From the NCBI GenBank assembly GCA_016703025.1, contig JADJCV010000002.1, positions 62,001-126,000 of the forward strand: a stretch of DNA of 64,000 bases. The letters run 5' to 3'. This stretch comes from Candidatus Avedoeria danica (lineage in GTDB: Bacteria > Chloroflexota > Anaerolineae > Epilineales > Epilineaceae). Within the stretch, counting starts at the first letter, position 1. Each line of letters opens with the position of its first letter. The notes under the pieces were generated by a model, which did not search any database, was not told where the DNA came from, and saw only the letters and a list, made by a program, of their open reading frames with translations. Both the position numbers and the translations under genes were made by a program. Below, piece after piece: positions 17,493 through 27,090 of the stretch.

Positions 17493-18932
17493 CTAGTCCG
17501 CCAGATCGCTCGTGTCCTCCGCCACCGCCGCCGCCCCGCCCTCCGGCGTCCAGTCGATTGCGACATCGGCCAGCGCCCGGTGCATCGGTCCCGGATCGCA
17601 CATCGCCGCCAGCTTGCGGGTGCGGCCGACGTTCAGGCGTTCGAAGAGCAGCTTGAACTGCGCTTCCCAGGCGTCGCGGATCACGGCGCGGTCGGGCTCG
17701 GGCATCGTCCAGAGGCGCTCCTTGAAGGCGCCGAGGGCGTGCTTGCGGGTGTTGTAGAGGAACTGCTCGTCCGTCTGGTCCGGCTTGCGCTCGCCGGACT
17801 TCGTCTCGCGCAGCCAGGCGTAGATCTCTTCGCGCAGGTCGTTCGGGAGCCGGTCGAACGCCATGTTCTGGAAGTTCGTCGCCAGGTGGACCTCGCACGC
17901 GCCGGCCTCGGCGAACTTGCTGAAGGCCTCGTCCGGCAGGGTGCTCGCGCCGTGTTGGACGGCACCCGCCAGGTGGTAGCGCTCGCGGGCGAGCCGCGAC
18001 AGCGTCGCCAGCACCTCGAAGTCCACCGCCACCTGGGCCAGCGTCCCGTCCGGCAGCACGACGCCGCCGTGCGACGTGCCGGTCTGGATGCTGATCTTGC
18101 TGATCCCGGCCCCGGCGTCGGCCAGCGTCGCCTCGTACTCGGCCATGAACGCGTTCAGCTCGTCGGGCGTCGAGTTGTGGCCGCCGACCTCGCCGATCTC
18201 GCCGCCGACGGACACCGTGACGGTGGCCGGCGACGCATGGCGGATCAGCCGCGTCAGCTCGGCGCACAGCAACGCGTTCAGCCGTTGCTGCTCGCGGTGC
18301 GTCGGAAGCGAGAGGTCGACGAGCGTGCTCGTGTCGATGTCGATGTTGTAGAAGCCGGCCCGAATCGCCTCGCGCGTCAGCTCGCGCACGGCGCCGAGCT
18401 CGGCCTCGGGGTCGGCGGCGTAGCGGGAGGCGCTCACCTGGAAGTGGTCGCCCTGCACGAAGAGCGGGCCGCGGAAGCCCTCCTTGATGGCGGCGGCCAG
18501 CAGGCTGCTGATGTACTCCGCCGGCCGCTGGCCGGTGTAGCCGATCTCGGAGCGGGCGATCTCGAAGATGACCGCCCCGACTTCGCCGGCGTTGGCGGCG
18601 CGAAAGATCGCCCGGCCGCAGTCGAACGCCATCGCCCGGACGTTGATCGCCGGCACCGTGAAGTTGTTCGGCGTCAGGCCGCGACCGCGGGCCATGTAGA
18701 GGTCGTGAATGGACGCCGGCCGGATCCCGAGCACCTGGCCAAGCTCCCACAGCAGCCAGCGCGCCGTCGCCTGCTCGGCCCCGTCACCGAACGCCGAGGC
18801 GTGGGCCAGCGTGTCGACCTTGGCCCGCAGCTTCGCCTCGTCGACGACGGTCACGGCTTCCGACGGCGGCGCCTTGGGCGAGACGGTGACGGCGCCTTCG
18901 AGGGCGGCCAGGAGGGTGGGGAGGGCTTGCAT
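17493..18932 (-). CDS. class II fructose-bisphosphate aldolase-like protein
   Basis: The 479-residue protein carries the zinc-aldolase signatures: FVQGDHFQVS (catalytic Asp and a zinc His), NIDIDTSTLVDLS, SVGGEIGEVGGHNS (zinc Glu), IQTGTSHGG and VQHGASTLP. Class II aldolases cleave fructose- or tagatose-bisphosphate to dihydroxyacetone phosphate and an aldehyde. It is longer than the usual 300-360 residues, with an N-terminal extension of about 100 residues and a helical C-terminal extension. The ATG at 18932 has GAGG about 10 bases upstream. An extended -10 (TGATACAAT) lies 45-53 bases before the ATG. Sugar specificity is not determinable. Confidence 0.85.
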   Translation of the reverse strand: MQALPTLLAALEGAVTVSPKAPPSEAVTVVDEAKLRAKVDTLAHASAFGDGAEQATARWLLWELGQVLGIRPASIHDLYMARGRGLTPNNFTVPAINVRAMAFDCGRAIFRAANAGEVGAVIFEIARSEIGYTGQRPAEYISSLLAAAIKEGFRGPLFVQGDHFQVSASRYAADPEAELGAVRELTREAIRAGFYNIDIDTSTLVDLSLPTHREQQRLNALLCAELTRLIRHASPATVTVSVGGEIGEVGGHNSTPDELNAFMAEYEATLADAGAGISKISIQTGTSHGGVVLPDGTLAQVAVDFEVLATLSRLARERYHLAGAVQHGASTLPDEAFSKFAEAGACEVHLATNFQNMAFDRLPNDLREEIYAWLRETKSGERKPDQTDEQFLYNTRKHALGAFKERLWTMPEPDRAVIRDAWEAQFKLLFERLNVGRTRKLAAMCDPGPMHRALADVAIDWTPEGGAAAVAEDTSDLAD

Positions 18933-18976
18933 GGGTGGGCCTCGGTAGGGGATCAGATCGGTTCGATGGCCGGCCG

Positions 18977-18985
18977 ATTGTATCA
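18977..18985 (-). promoter_or_regulatory. extended -10 promoter element of the aldolase gene
   Basis: TGATACAAT on the minus strand, followed by CGGC. The identical stretch TGATACAATCGGC recurs ahead of the tricorn gene. The leader would be about 40 nt. No clear -35 is present, as expected for an extended -10 promoter. Confidence 0.5.
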
Positions 18986-19008
18986 CCACCCCCCCCACCC
19001 GTGATCCT

Positions 19009-19036
19009 CCCCCTCCCCCAGAATTGGGGGAGGGGG
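19009..19036. terminator. 12-bp C/G-rich hairpin with GAAT loop
   Basis: Perfect arms 19009-19020 and 19025-19036 flank GAAT. It lies 40 bases past the stop of the first vWA gene and just upstream of the aldolase promoter, so it may end the vWA transcript. The CCCCCAGAATTGGGGG core also looks like a dispersed intergenic palindrome seen in many genomes. There is no T tract. Confidence 0.5.
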
Positions 19037-19076
19037 TCGGGGGGAGAGGGCCTTGGGCCGCCGCCCCCCAACCCCC

Positions 19077-22000
19077 CTACGGCACCGGCACCCCCTGCCC
19101 ATCACACGCCAACCGCCCCTGAATGTCGGCGTAGATCGAGATCAGATCCTGATCCGTCGGCGACGCATAGAACCGGTCCACCGTTGTCGCCACCGTCTCG
19201 AGGAGCGTCCGGTCGATCGTGCTGCCGAGGCCGATCGCGTAGACGATCACGTCGTTCAGCCGCAGGCGGGCGCCTGCCTCGAGCACGGGCGCGTTGCCGG
19301 GCGGGTTCGTCTGCAGGCCGTCCGTCAGGACGATCAGCACCGGCAGCGCCGTCGCCCGGTGCGCAGCCAGCGCCCGTTCGCCTTCGCTCAGGCCGAGGTC
19401 GATCCGGGTGCCGAACTCCGTCGTGAGCGCGTCGAGCGCGGCGTCCAGGCGGGCGATGTCGGCCGTCAGGGATTGGTGCGTCGTCGCCGTCGTGTTGAAG
19501 CTGATGATCGCCACGCGGTCCTCGGGATCGATGAGGTGGACGAACGTCCGCGCCGCGGCACGCGCGGCGTCGAGCTTGGTGCCGCTGCCGGTCGCGCTCG
19601 GCTCGTTCATGCTGCTCGACGCGTCGAGGACGAGCGCGACGTCGAGTGGGCGGCGCTTGATCAGGCAGCCGCCGCGCAGCGCCATCGGCAGGTAGGCCCG
19701 GTGGTTCAGTCCGAAGACCTCGACCTCCGGGACCGGGAACACGATCCGGCCCGGGTTGCCGAGCGCGTCGCGGTAGCGCCCGTCGGCGTACACGTTCGTC
19801 GGCCATGTTCCGACCTGCTGCGGACGCAGGCGGTAGGTCATCTTCAGCGTTTCGGCCGCCGCCGTGACGCCGAACTGCCACGTCAGCGTGTTCGCGGCGG
19901 CGTCGAACGCGGCCGGCGGGATCGCGCTGTTCGGGACGTACGTCATGTTCGACGGGATCTGATCGACGACCGTGATCGTCTCGAACAGCCCTTCTTCCGG
20001 CCGGTAGCCGGTCAGGCCGCGGGCGATGTCCTCGACCTGGGCCTCCGTCGGGTTCATGTGCACCCGCCCCGGCTTGTCGCCGGCGGCGTTGGCGACGACG
20101 ATGTCCAGGTTGTCGCGGTGGATGTTCGTGAAGTCCCACGACGGGAACACGAGTGCGTGGATCGCCACGCCGGCCGCATCGAGCGCGTCGACGGCGTCGG
20201 TGGGCAGCGGATCGTCCTTGATGATCCCGTCCGTCACCAGGACGACGAGCTTGCGCGTCCCGGCCGGCGTCGGCGGGGCGGCCGTGTCGAACGCGAAGCG
20301 TGCGGCGTCGAGCGCGCCGCGCAGCTGGGTGTCGCCGTTGGCGGTCAGCGCCGCGATCCGGGCGCGGATGCCGGCCAGGTCGTTCGTCAGCGGCGAGAGC
20401 AGCGTCGGGCCGCTGTCGAACGTGACGAGCCCGACGCGCGTGTTCGCGCCGTCGAGCTCGGCCAGGAAGGCCAGCGCGCCCGCCTTGCCCTGGGTCAGCG
20501 AGTCCTGGAAGCTCATCGAGCGCGACGTGTCGAACACGACGACGATATCGGCGGCGTCGAAGCGCCCCGGGCACCAGCCGTTGACGGTCAGCGACACCTG
20601 GACGGTCTCGCCGAGCGGGATCCGCCGCGGCGCGGCCGTCTTGTCGCGGCTCGGGACGCACGCCTTGGGCGGTGGCGGGGGCGATACCGGTGCGGCGCGG
20701 CGCTCGAACACCCAGACGCCGGCTTGCTCGATCGGCGAACGGCTGTCCCAGCCGAGCTCGAGCGTCGGGCCGAGGCGGACGAAGTTCACGTACACCCGCC
20801 CGTCGTCGCCGAAGGCGATGTCGCGCGGTTCGACGGCGGCGTCGGGCATCGCCCAGCTGGCCACCAGGCGGCCGTCGGGGGCGTAGTGGTGGCCCCAGCC
20901 GCCGCGGCCGAGCACGACGACGTCGCCGCCCGGACCGGCCGCCATCGCCCGTGGACCGTCGTGCAGCGGCCAGTCGGTGACGGCGCGGCCGAACAGGTCG
21001 CGGACGTACACCCGGCTGCGGGCCTGATCGGCGATGTAGACGTGGTCGCCGTACATCGTGATGTCCGTCGGCAGCGCGATGTCGCCGCCGGCGTCGATCG
21101 ACCAGTCGCGCACGAGCGCGCCCGCCTCGTCGACGAGGACGATGCTGTTCGCGCCGAGGTCGAGCGTCGCCACGACGCCCTCGTCGGCGGCGACGGCGCC
21201 GAGGAACGAAGCCTTGTCGAGATCGTCGATGATCCGCTCGCCCGGCCAGTACGTCCACGCCGGCCAGTTGTCGTCCGGGCGCCCCTGCAGGAGCTCGGGG
21301 TCGATCGTGTACACCTTCTTGCCGTCCATCGCGATGTCGCGGGTGAGCCAGGCATCGGAGCCGAACCAGATGTCGGCGTCGGGGCAGAGCCCGAGCTGCG
21401 ACGTCAGGCGGCCGTCCGGCATCCAGCGCTGCACGGTCTGGCCGTCGGTCGTCCAGTTCGTGAGGTTGTAGTTCGTCGACCCGCCGTCCAGGCGCGAACC
21501 GCCGATGAGCATCCGGCCGAGCAGAACGCCCACCTCCTCGGCGGCCGCGACGCGCAGCGGGTAGGCCGGGCCCTCGAGCTCGGGGGCGTCGTAGCCGCCG
21601 TTCAGGCGCGGCACGAGCGGCTCCGGCTGGAGGGTGTCTTGGACGGTGTCGAAGCTGAGCAGGCCCTGGAAGTAGCAGTGGTTCATGCTGGCCAGCAGAC
21701 GGCCGTCGGCTGGGACGTCCAGATTGAAGAGGATGCGGCGCAGGAAGCCGGCGTACACGTGGTCCGTCGGGCCGGTGAACAGCGGCACGTCGTCGACCCA
21801 GCGGCGGGCGCGCTTCGTCGCGTCGGGCGCGCGCGCGTCCGCCGCATGGACGCGGAAGATGTCGACGTTGCGCGACACGAACACGCCGGCCGGACCGACG
21901 GCGATCTCGTCGTCGCCCAGATCTGCGATCCCTTCCTCGACGCTGTGGTCGGGGCGGAAGACGACGATGCCGTTCACCGACTCACCGGGGGCGGGCGCCT

Positions 22001-22940
22001 GCTGGTCGGCCAACGGCGCGTTCGACGTGAGGTTCGACGTGATGGACGGATCCGAGAGCGAAGGGCGCGCAATCGACGGCCGTGGCGTCGCCGTCGGCTG
22101 GCCGATGCCCGGGTCGCCGGCGCACGGCGGCGGGATGCGCGACAGGACCCAGATCCGCCCGTCCAGCCCGACGTCGAGCATCGTCGGCACGGCGAGCTCG
22201 GGCGCCGTGATCTGCTCCAGCAGCGTGCCGGCCGCGTCGTAGACGTCGATGCTGTAGGTCAGCTCCTCGCCCGGCTTGTTCATCAGATCGGGCTTCTGGC
22301 CCGGGTCGTAGCACCACGGGTTCTGGCCGGCGCGCGTGACGTAGATCCGCCCGTCGTCGCGGACGGCGATGTCGATGTAGTGCCGCGGTGGCTCGAGCAT
22401 CACTTCGAACTGGTTGAGGAGCGCGCCGCTCGGGGCGAGCCGCGTGACGCGGTAGACCCAGAACAGCTGCTGCGTCGCCTCGTCGCGGCGCGGGCTGGAG
22501 TAGAACTCGAGGACGTGGATCGTCCCGTCCGCGCCGACGTCCAGGCGCTGCGGCCGCCAGAGGACGGTCGTCGTGTCCACCGGCTTCGGCGGCGCCGTGA
22601 CGGGCAGCGTCCAGACGCGCTGCGCCTGGCCGGTGCGGTCGAGGACGTGGATCGCGCCCGGCCGGCTGGCCGCGTCGCGGTTGTCCAGGATGTACGTCGT
22701 GCCGTCGGGCGCCGAGCTGATATCGGCGGTGCGGCCGTAGCGGCCCGGCGTGAGCTGCCAGGGGCGCTTCTCCCAGGTGTCGACAAGGGCGTACGTCGCG
22801 CCTTCGGTGTCCGGCACGCCCGCCACCTGGCGCAACGGCGCGGCGCCGACCGGGGCGCGGTCCGCGGTGAGCGTCGCGCCGACGGCGACGGCGAGCACGA
22901 AACCGGCAGCGAGGCGAGCAAGTCCGGGCAGCGGGCGCAT
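19077..22940 (-). CDS. secreted dual von Willebrand A protein with NHL-like repeats (copy 1)
   Basis: A 1287-residue exported protein: signal peptide (about residues 1-34), then NHL/propeller-like repeats to about residue 760 (for example TADISSAPDGTTYILDNRD). A Pro linker leads to a first vWA domain with metal-site FDTSRSM (about residue 805). An Ig-like strand region ending IPSNMTYV and the motif AYLPMALRGG follow, then a second vWA with LDASSSM (about residue 1105). The ATG at 22940 is supported by AAGGAGGTG 6 bases upstream. It is a tandem paralogue of the next upstream gene and has exactly the same length. vWA pairs usually mediate metal-dependent adhesion; ligand unknown. Confidence 0.8.
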   Translation of the reverse strand: MRPLPGLARLAAGFVLAVAVGATLTADRAPVGAAPLRQVAGVPDTEGATYALVDTWEKRPWQLTPGRYGRTADISSAPDGTTYILDNRDAASRPGAIHVLDRTGQAQRVWTLPVTAPPKPVDTTTVLWRPQRLDVGADGTIHVLEFYSSPRRDEATQQLFWVYRVTRLAPSGALLNQFEVMLEPPRHYIDIAVRDDGRIYVTRAGQNPWCYDPGQKPDLMNKPGEELTYSIDVYDAAGTLLEQITAPELAVPTMLDVGLDGRIWVLSRIPPPCAGDPGIGQPTATPRPSIARPSLSDPSITSNLTSNAPLADQQAPAPGESVNGIVVFRPDHSVEEGIADLGDDEIAVGPAGVFVSRNVDIFRVHAADARAPDATKRARRWVDDVPLFTGPTDHVYAGFLRRILFNLDVPADGRLLASMNHCYFQGLLSFDTVQDTLQPEPLVPRLNGGYDAPELEGPAYPLRVAAAEEVGVLLGRMLIGGSRLDGGSTNYNLTNWTTDGQTVQRWMPDGRLTSQLGLCPDADIWFGSDAWLTRDIAMDGKKVYTIDPELLQGRPDDNWPAWTYWPGERIIDDLDKASFLGAVAADEGVVATLDLGANSIVLVDEAGALVRDWSIDAGGDIALPTDITMYGDHVYIADQARSRVYVRDLFGRAVTDWPLHDGPRAMAAGPGGDVVVLGRGGWGHHYAPDGRLVASWAMPDAAVEPRDIAFGDDGRVYVNFVRLGPTLELGWDSRSPIEQAGVWVFERRAAPVSPPPPPKACVPSRDKTAAPRRIPLGETVQVSLTVNGWCPGRFDAADIVVVFDTSRSMSFQDSLTQGKAGALAFLAELDGANTRVGLVTFDSGPTLLSPLTNDLAGIRARIAALTANGDTQLRGALDAARFAFDTAAPPTPAGTRKLVVLVTDGIIKDDPLPTDAVDALDAAGVAIHALVFPSWDFTNIHRDNLDIVVANAAGDKPGRVHMNPTEAQVEDIARGLTGYRPEEGLFETITVVDQIPSNMTYVPNSAIPPAAFDAAANTLTWQFGVTAAAETLKMTYRLRPQQVGTWPTNVYADGRYRDALGNPGRIVFPVPEVEVFGLNHRAYLPMALRGGCLIKRRPLDVALVLDASSSMNEPSATGSGTKLDAARAAARTFVHLIDPEDRVAIISFNTTATTHQSLTADIARLDAALDALTTEFGTRIDLGLSEGERALAAHRATALPVLIVLTDGLQTNPPGNAPVLEAGARLRLNDVIVYAIGLGSTIDRTLLETVATTVDRFYASPTDQDLISIYADIQGRLACDGQGVPVP

Positions 22941-22980
22941 CGGGCACCTCCTTGGCGACGGCGTGGGGTTCACGGCGGGG

Positions 22981-23025
22981 TGGTTCATGGTGCTGTGGTT
23001 CATGGTGCTGTGGTTCACGGTGCGG
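22981..23025. repeat. 15-bp tandem repeat between the vWA paralogues
   Basis: Three consecutive 15-bp units beginning TGGTTCATGG occupy 22981-22995, 22996-23010 and 23011-23025, the third imperfect. The third covers the stop codon of the upstream vWA gene (23015-23017). The repeats create in-frame ATG codons upstream of the real start at 22940, without a ribosome site. They probably arose by slippage. Confidence 0.7.
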
Positions 23026-26000
23026 CGGCCTGATCGCAGGCCAGCCGGGCGAGGATCGCGTCATAGATGGCGGTCAGCTCGGCATCGGTGGGCGAGCTGA
23101 AGTAGCGGTCGGGTGAGGATGCGACGCCGGTCAGGAGCGCGACATCGATCGTCGAGCCCAGACCGATCGCGTAGACGAGCGCGCCGGACGCCTTGAGGCG
23201 ATCGGCCTCGGCGACGACCGCGGCGTTGCCGGGCGGCATCGTCTGCAGCCCGTCCGTCAGGACGATGACGGCGGCCAGCGCCGCCGGCCGCCGGCCCTCG
23301 AGCGCCCCGGTCGCCTCGGCCAGGCCAAGGTCGATGTGCGTGCCCTCGGCCGACTCGATCGCCGCCAGGCCGAGCGTGAGGCGGTCGATGTCGCCGGTCA
23401 GCGGGACGACACGGCGGGCGGTGCGGTTGAACGCGACGATCGCGGCGCGGTCCTCGGCCGGGTCGATGCGGCGCACGAACGCGGCGGCCGCGGCGCGCGC
23501 GGCGTCCAGCTTGGTCCCTTGGCCGGTCGTGCTCGGTTCCTCCATGCTGCTCGAGGCGTCGAGGACGAGCGCCACATCGAGCGGCCGGCGCTTGATCACG
23601 CAGCCCGTGCGGACAGCCAAGGGCAGGTAGACCCGACGCGGCGGGGCATAGACTTCCACCTCGGGGATCGGGAAGATCAGCTCGCCGGCGGTGCCGAGCG
23701 CGTCCGTGTACGGCGCGCGCGCCTCGATGTTCGTCGGCCACGTGCCGACCTCGAGCGGATGGAGCTTGTAGCGCAGCCGCAGCACTTCGCCGGCCGGATG
23801 GTGGCGGATGCCGCGCCACGTGAGCGTGTTCGCCGCGGCGTCGAACTCGGCGCTCGGCACGGCGGAGCGGTCGACGTAGCGCATGTTGGACGGGATGCGG
23901 TCGATCACGCTCAGGTCGCGGAACGCCACGGGCTCGGGCCGATAGCCGACGAGATCGGCGGCGATCCGGTCGACGTCGGCCTCGTCGGGGTCGACGTGCA
24001 GGTACCGCGCGTAGCCGACCAGCCGGTTCATGTCGTCCAGGTCCTCGGTCTGCACCTCCCACGTCGTGAAGACGAAGGCGTGCAGTTCGATCTCCGCGCC
24101 GCGCAGGTCGTCGCCCGCCTTGATCAAGCCGACACGATCGCTGTCCTTCACGACACCGTCCGTGAAGAGGATCGCCAGCCGCCTTCGGCCGGGAACGGGC
24201 GTGTCGCCCAGCTGCAGCCGGGCGGCTGCCAGCGCACCGGTCAGCTGCGTGTCGCCCCGCGCCTGCAGCCCGGCCACGGCCGTGCGGACGCCGGCGATGT
24301 CGTCGGACAGCGGCCGCCGCAGCGTCGGCGCGTCGTCGAACGTCGCCAGGCCGACGCGCACCTTGGCCGGGTCGAGCGTGCCGAGCAGGCGCAGCGCGGC
24401 TTCCTTGGCACGATCGAGGCTGGCCTCCCAGCCCATCGAGCGCGACGTGTCGAACAGGAGCATGATGTCCGCATCCGTGCTGCGACCCGGGCAGCGGCCG
24501 ACGACGGTCAGCGTGACGTCGACGGTGTCGCCCAGCGGGATGCGGCGGGGGGCGGCGAACTTGTCCGGCACGCCGAGACAGGCGTCGGGCGGCGGCGGCG
24601 GCAGGGACGGGGCCGGCCCGGGGGCGAACACCCAGACGCCGCCTTCGTGGACGCGCGTGCCCTGGCCGGTGCGCCCATTGCCCTGCAGCCCGAGGCGAAC
24701 GTAGTTGATGAACACGCGGCCCTGCGTATCGACGGCGATGTCGAGCGGCGTGCGGTCGCGTTGCGGCATCGGCCACGCGGCCACCAGCGTGCCGTCCGGG
24801 TGGTAGCGGTAGGCCCATCCGCCGCGGCCGAGGATGTAGACTTCGCCCGCCGGGTCGACGGCCACGGCCGCCGCCCCGTCGTGCGTGTCGAACGTGCCGA
24901 CCGGGTCGCCGGCGAGGTCGCGGATGACGACGCGGCCGCGTGCCTGGTCGGCCAAATAGACGTTGGAGCCGCGCAGCGCCACGTCCACCGGCACGCTCTG
25001 CGCGTCGGCGTTCGCCGGCCAGCTGGCCGTCAGCGCGCCGTCGCGGCCGACGATGTGAACGCGCCCGCGGCCGACGTCGAGCACGGCTGCCCGGCCGGCG
25101 TCGGCACCGACGGCGGTGAAGAACGGCTCGGACGTCGGGTCGTCGAAATCGCCGCCCCAGAACGACCACGCCGGCAGGAGATCGTCCGGGCGGAGCTGGA
25201 GGAAGTTGGGGTCCACCGTGTAGCTGTCCGAGCCGTCCGCCGCGACGTCCCGCACGAGCCACGACTCGGAACCGCTGCACAGCCCGGTCTGGCTCGTCAG
25301 CCGGCCGTCGGCGCTCCAACGCTGCGCGGTCTGGTTCTCGCTGGCGAAGGCGATGCTGTAGTAGATCTGACTGGGGCGCGTGCCAAGGACGGTCATCCGC
25401 CCGAGCAGCGTGCGGAGTTCGTCGGCCGCGGCGACGCGGATCGGGAAGGCCGGTCCCTCGAGCTCCGGGCCGTCGAGCGCACCGACGAGAACGGGCGACG
25501 ACGGCCGTGCGCGGGGCGCGTCGAAGCGCAGCAATCCCTGGTAGCTGCAGTGGTTCATCGCCGCGACCATCCGCCCGCCGGTGAACGGCACATCGAGCGA
25601 CAGGACGCGGTGGTCGAGGAACAGCTGGGCGTACACGCGGTCCGTCGGCCCGGCATACAGCGGTTCGTCCTCGACGGCGCCGAGGCCGCCGTTGGCGGCG
25701 CCCGGCTGCAGCGCGTAGATCTCGACGTTGCGCGCCACGTAGCGGCCGGCCGGGCCGACGGCGACATCCTCGGCACCGACCCACTCGATCGTGCCCCGCA
25801 CCTTGAGATCGCCGCCGAAGACGAGCAGGCCGGCGATCGGCGAAGGCGCCTGCGCGGCGGCGGCCGGGCCGGCGACCGCGTCGGCGCCTTCGCTGGTGTC
25901 GACCCGCGCCGATCCACTCGCTGTCCTGTCGCGGGCTGCGTCGCTCGCCACGCCGTCTCGGGCATCCCCGCCCACCGCCTCGGCCTGCGCCCGCGCCAGC

Positions 26001-26878
26001 CACGGCCACCCGCGGGCCAGCGACGGCGGCGGCGGGTGGCCAGGGTCCCCCGGACCGCCCCCGCCGGGCGAGCACTGCGGCACGATGTGGTTGACGACGA
26101 TCGCGCTGCCGTCGGCGTCGACGTCGAGGCTGATCGGCACCGCCAGCTCCGGCGGCGTGAGGAGCGTCCGCTCCTTGCCGTCCGGGCTGATGATCTCGAC
26201 GGCGAAGCTCGGGTCCTCGCCCGGGATGTTCCGCGGCGCCTGTGACCCGCGCTCGTAGCACCACTGCGTCGCGCCGAGCCGGGAGAGGTAGATCCGGCCG
26301 TCGTCGCGGACGGCGATGTCGGCGTAGCCGCGCGGCAGCTCGAGGGTCAGCCGGTAGCGGGCCTCGAGCGCCCCGCCGGCGGACAGGCGGTCGACGAGGT
26401 AGCGGATGCTGTCGTTCAGCTCGCTCCGGCTCATCGAAAGGACGTAGATCTTGCCGTTGGCGCCGACGTCCAAACGGTACGGGATCGGCGGATCGGCCAC
26501 GTCGGGCTCGTCGGGCAGCGGCAGCCAGGCCGTCGGCGTCCCGTCCGGCCGCAGCACGTGGAGCATCGCGGCGCGGCCGGCGATGTCCCGGTTGTCCAGG
26601 ACGTACACCGTGCCGTCCGGGGCCGAGCTGACGTCGGCGATGTTGCCGTAGCGGCCGGCCGTCGGCGTCCACGGACGGGCGGCCCAGGTGTCGACCAGGC
26701 GGTACGCGACGCCGGGCTCGGCGGCGAGCGCCGGCGACCGAGCCGGAGCGGCCGCGCCAAGGGCGAGGGCGAAGCCGGCCAAGGTGAGTCGGGCGAATCG
26801 CGCGCTCCGCGACCGCACCGCAGGGCGCGCGGATCTGCACGGCACGCCGTGCCTGCCCGTGGCGTTCGCTGGCACCAT
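23015..26878 (-). CDS. secreted dual von Willebrand A protein with NHL-like repeats (copy 2)
   Basis: A 1287-residue paralogue of the neighbour. Signal peptide (hydrophobic at about residues 30-45), then propeller-like repeats (VADVSSAPDGTVYVLDNRD near the start), interrupted by a Gly/Pro/Ala/Asp-rich insert (about residues 265-345). A first vWA domain has FDTSRSM (about residue 811). IPSNMRYVDRSAVPSAEFD and VYLPLAVRTG follow, then a second vWA with LDASSSM (about residue 1108). GAGGTGA lies 5 bases before the ATG at 26878. The two genes are head-to-tail with 74 bases between stop and start. The shared IKRRPLDVALVLDASSSM block is nearly identical, suggesting recent duplication or conversion there. 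Function inferred: surface adhesion or scaffold. Confidence 0.8.
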   Translation of the reverse strand: MVPANATGRHGVPCRSARPAVRSRSARFARLTLAGFALALGAAAPARSPALAAEPGVAYRLVDTWAARPWTPTAGRYGNIADVSSAPDGTVYVLDNRDIAGRAAMLHVLRPDGTPTAWLPLPDEPDVADPPIPYRLDVGANGKIYVLSMSRSELNDSIRYLVDRLSAGGALEARYRLTLELPRGYADIAVRDDGRIYLSRLGATQWCYERGSQAPRNIPGEDPSFAVEIISPDGKERTLLTPPELAVPISLDVDADGSAIVVNHIVPQCSPGGGGPGDPGHPPPPSLARGWPWLARAQAEAVGGDARDGVASDAARDRTASGSARVDTSEGADAVAGPAAAAQAPSPIAGLLVFGGDLKVRGTIEWVGAEDVAVGPAGRYVARNVEIYALQPGAANGGLGAVEDEPLYAGPTDRVYAQLFLDHRVLSLDVPFTGGRMVAAMNHCSYQGLLRFDAPRARPSSPVLVGALDGPELEGPAFPIRVAAADELRTLLGRMTVLGTRPSQIYYSIAFASENQTAQRWSADGRLTSQTGLCSGSESWLVRDVAADGSDSYTVDPNFLQLRPDDLLPAWSFWGGDFDDPTSEPFFTAVGADAGRAAVLDVGRGRVHIVGRDGALTASWPANADAQSVPVDVALRGSNVYLADQARGRVVIRDLAGDPVGTFDTHDGAAAVAVDPAGEVYILGRGGWAYRYHPDGTLVAAWPMPQRDRTPLDIAVDTQGRVFINYVRLGLQGNGRTGQGTRVHEGGVWVFAPGPAPSLPPPPPDACLGVPDKFAAPRRIPLGDTVDVTLTVVGRCPGRSTDADIMLLFDTSRSMGWEASLDRAKEAALRLLGTLDPAKVRVGLATFDDAPTLRRPLSDDIAGVRTAVAGLQARGDTQLTGALAAARLQLGDTPVPGRRRLAILFTDGVVKDSDRVGLIKAGDDLRGAEIELHAFVFTTWEVQTEDLDDMNRLVGYARYLHVDPDEADVDRIAADLVGYRPEPVAFRDLSVIDRIPSNMRYVDRSAVPSAEFDAAANTLTWRGIRHHPAGEVLRLRYKLHPLEVGTWPTNIEARAPYTDALGTAGELIFPIPEVEVYAPPRRVYLPLAVRTGCVIKRRPLDVALVLDASSSMEEPSTTGQGTKLDAARAAAAAFVRRIDPAEDRAAIVAFNRTARRVVPLTGDIDRLTLGLAAIESAEGTHIDLGLAEATGALEGRRPAALAAVIVLTDGLQTMPPGNAAVVAEADRLKASGALVYAIGLGSTIDVALLTGVASSPDRYFSSPTDAELTAIYDAILARLACDQAAAP

Positions 26879-27011
26879 GGCTCACCTCGTTGCTCCGCCG
26901 GACGCTCGTCGACGGCGAACGGAACCCGAATTCGGAGGTCCAAACCTTAGCGCGTGGCCCGATCGTCCACCTAACGACAGGGATCATGACACCGAATGGC
27001 CCGGAATCGGA

Positions 27012-27020
27012 TGATACAAT
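27012..27020 (+). promoter_or_regulatory. extended -10 promoter element of the tricorn gene
   Basis: TGATACAAT, followed by CGGC, the same 13-base string as ahead of the aldolase gene. It ends 70 bases before the tricorn ATG. No strong -35 was seen. Confidence 0.5.
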
Positions 27021-27090
27021 CGGCGCTCCGCCCGCCCGGGATGCGCGGAACCGACGACACGCTTCCCCCGACCCGCAGATCGAGGCGCGC

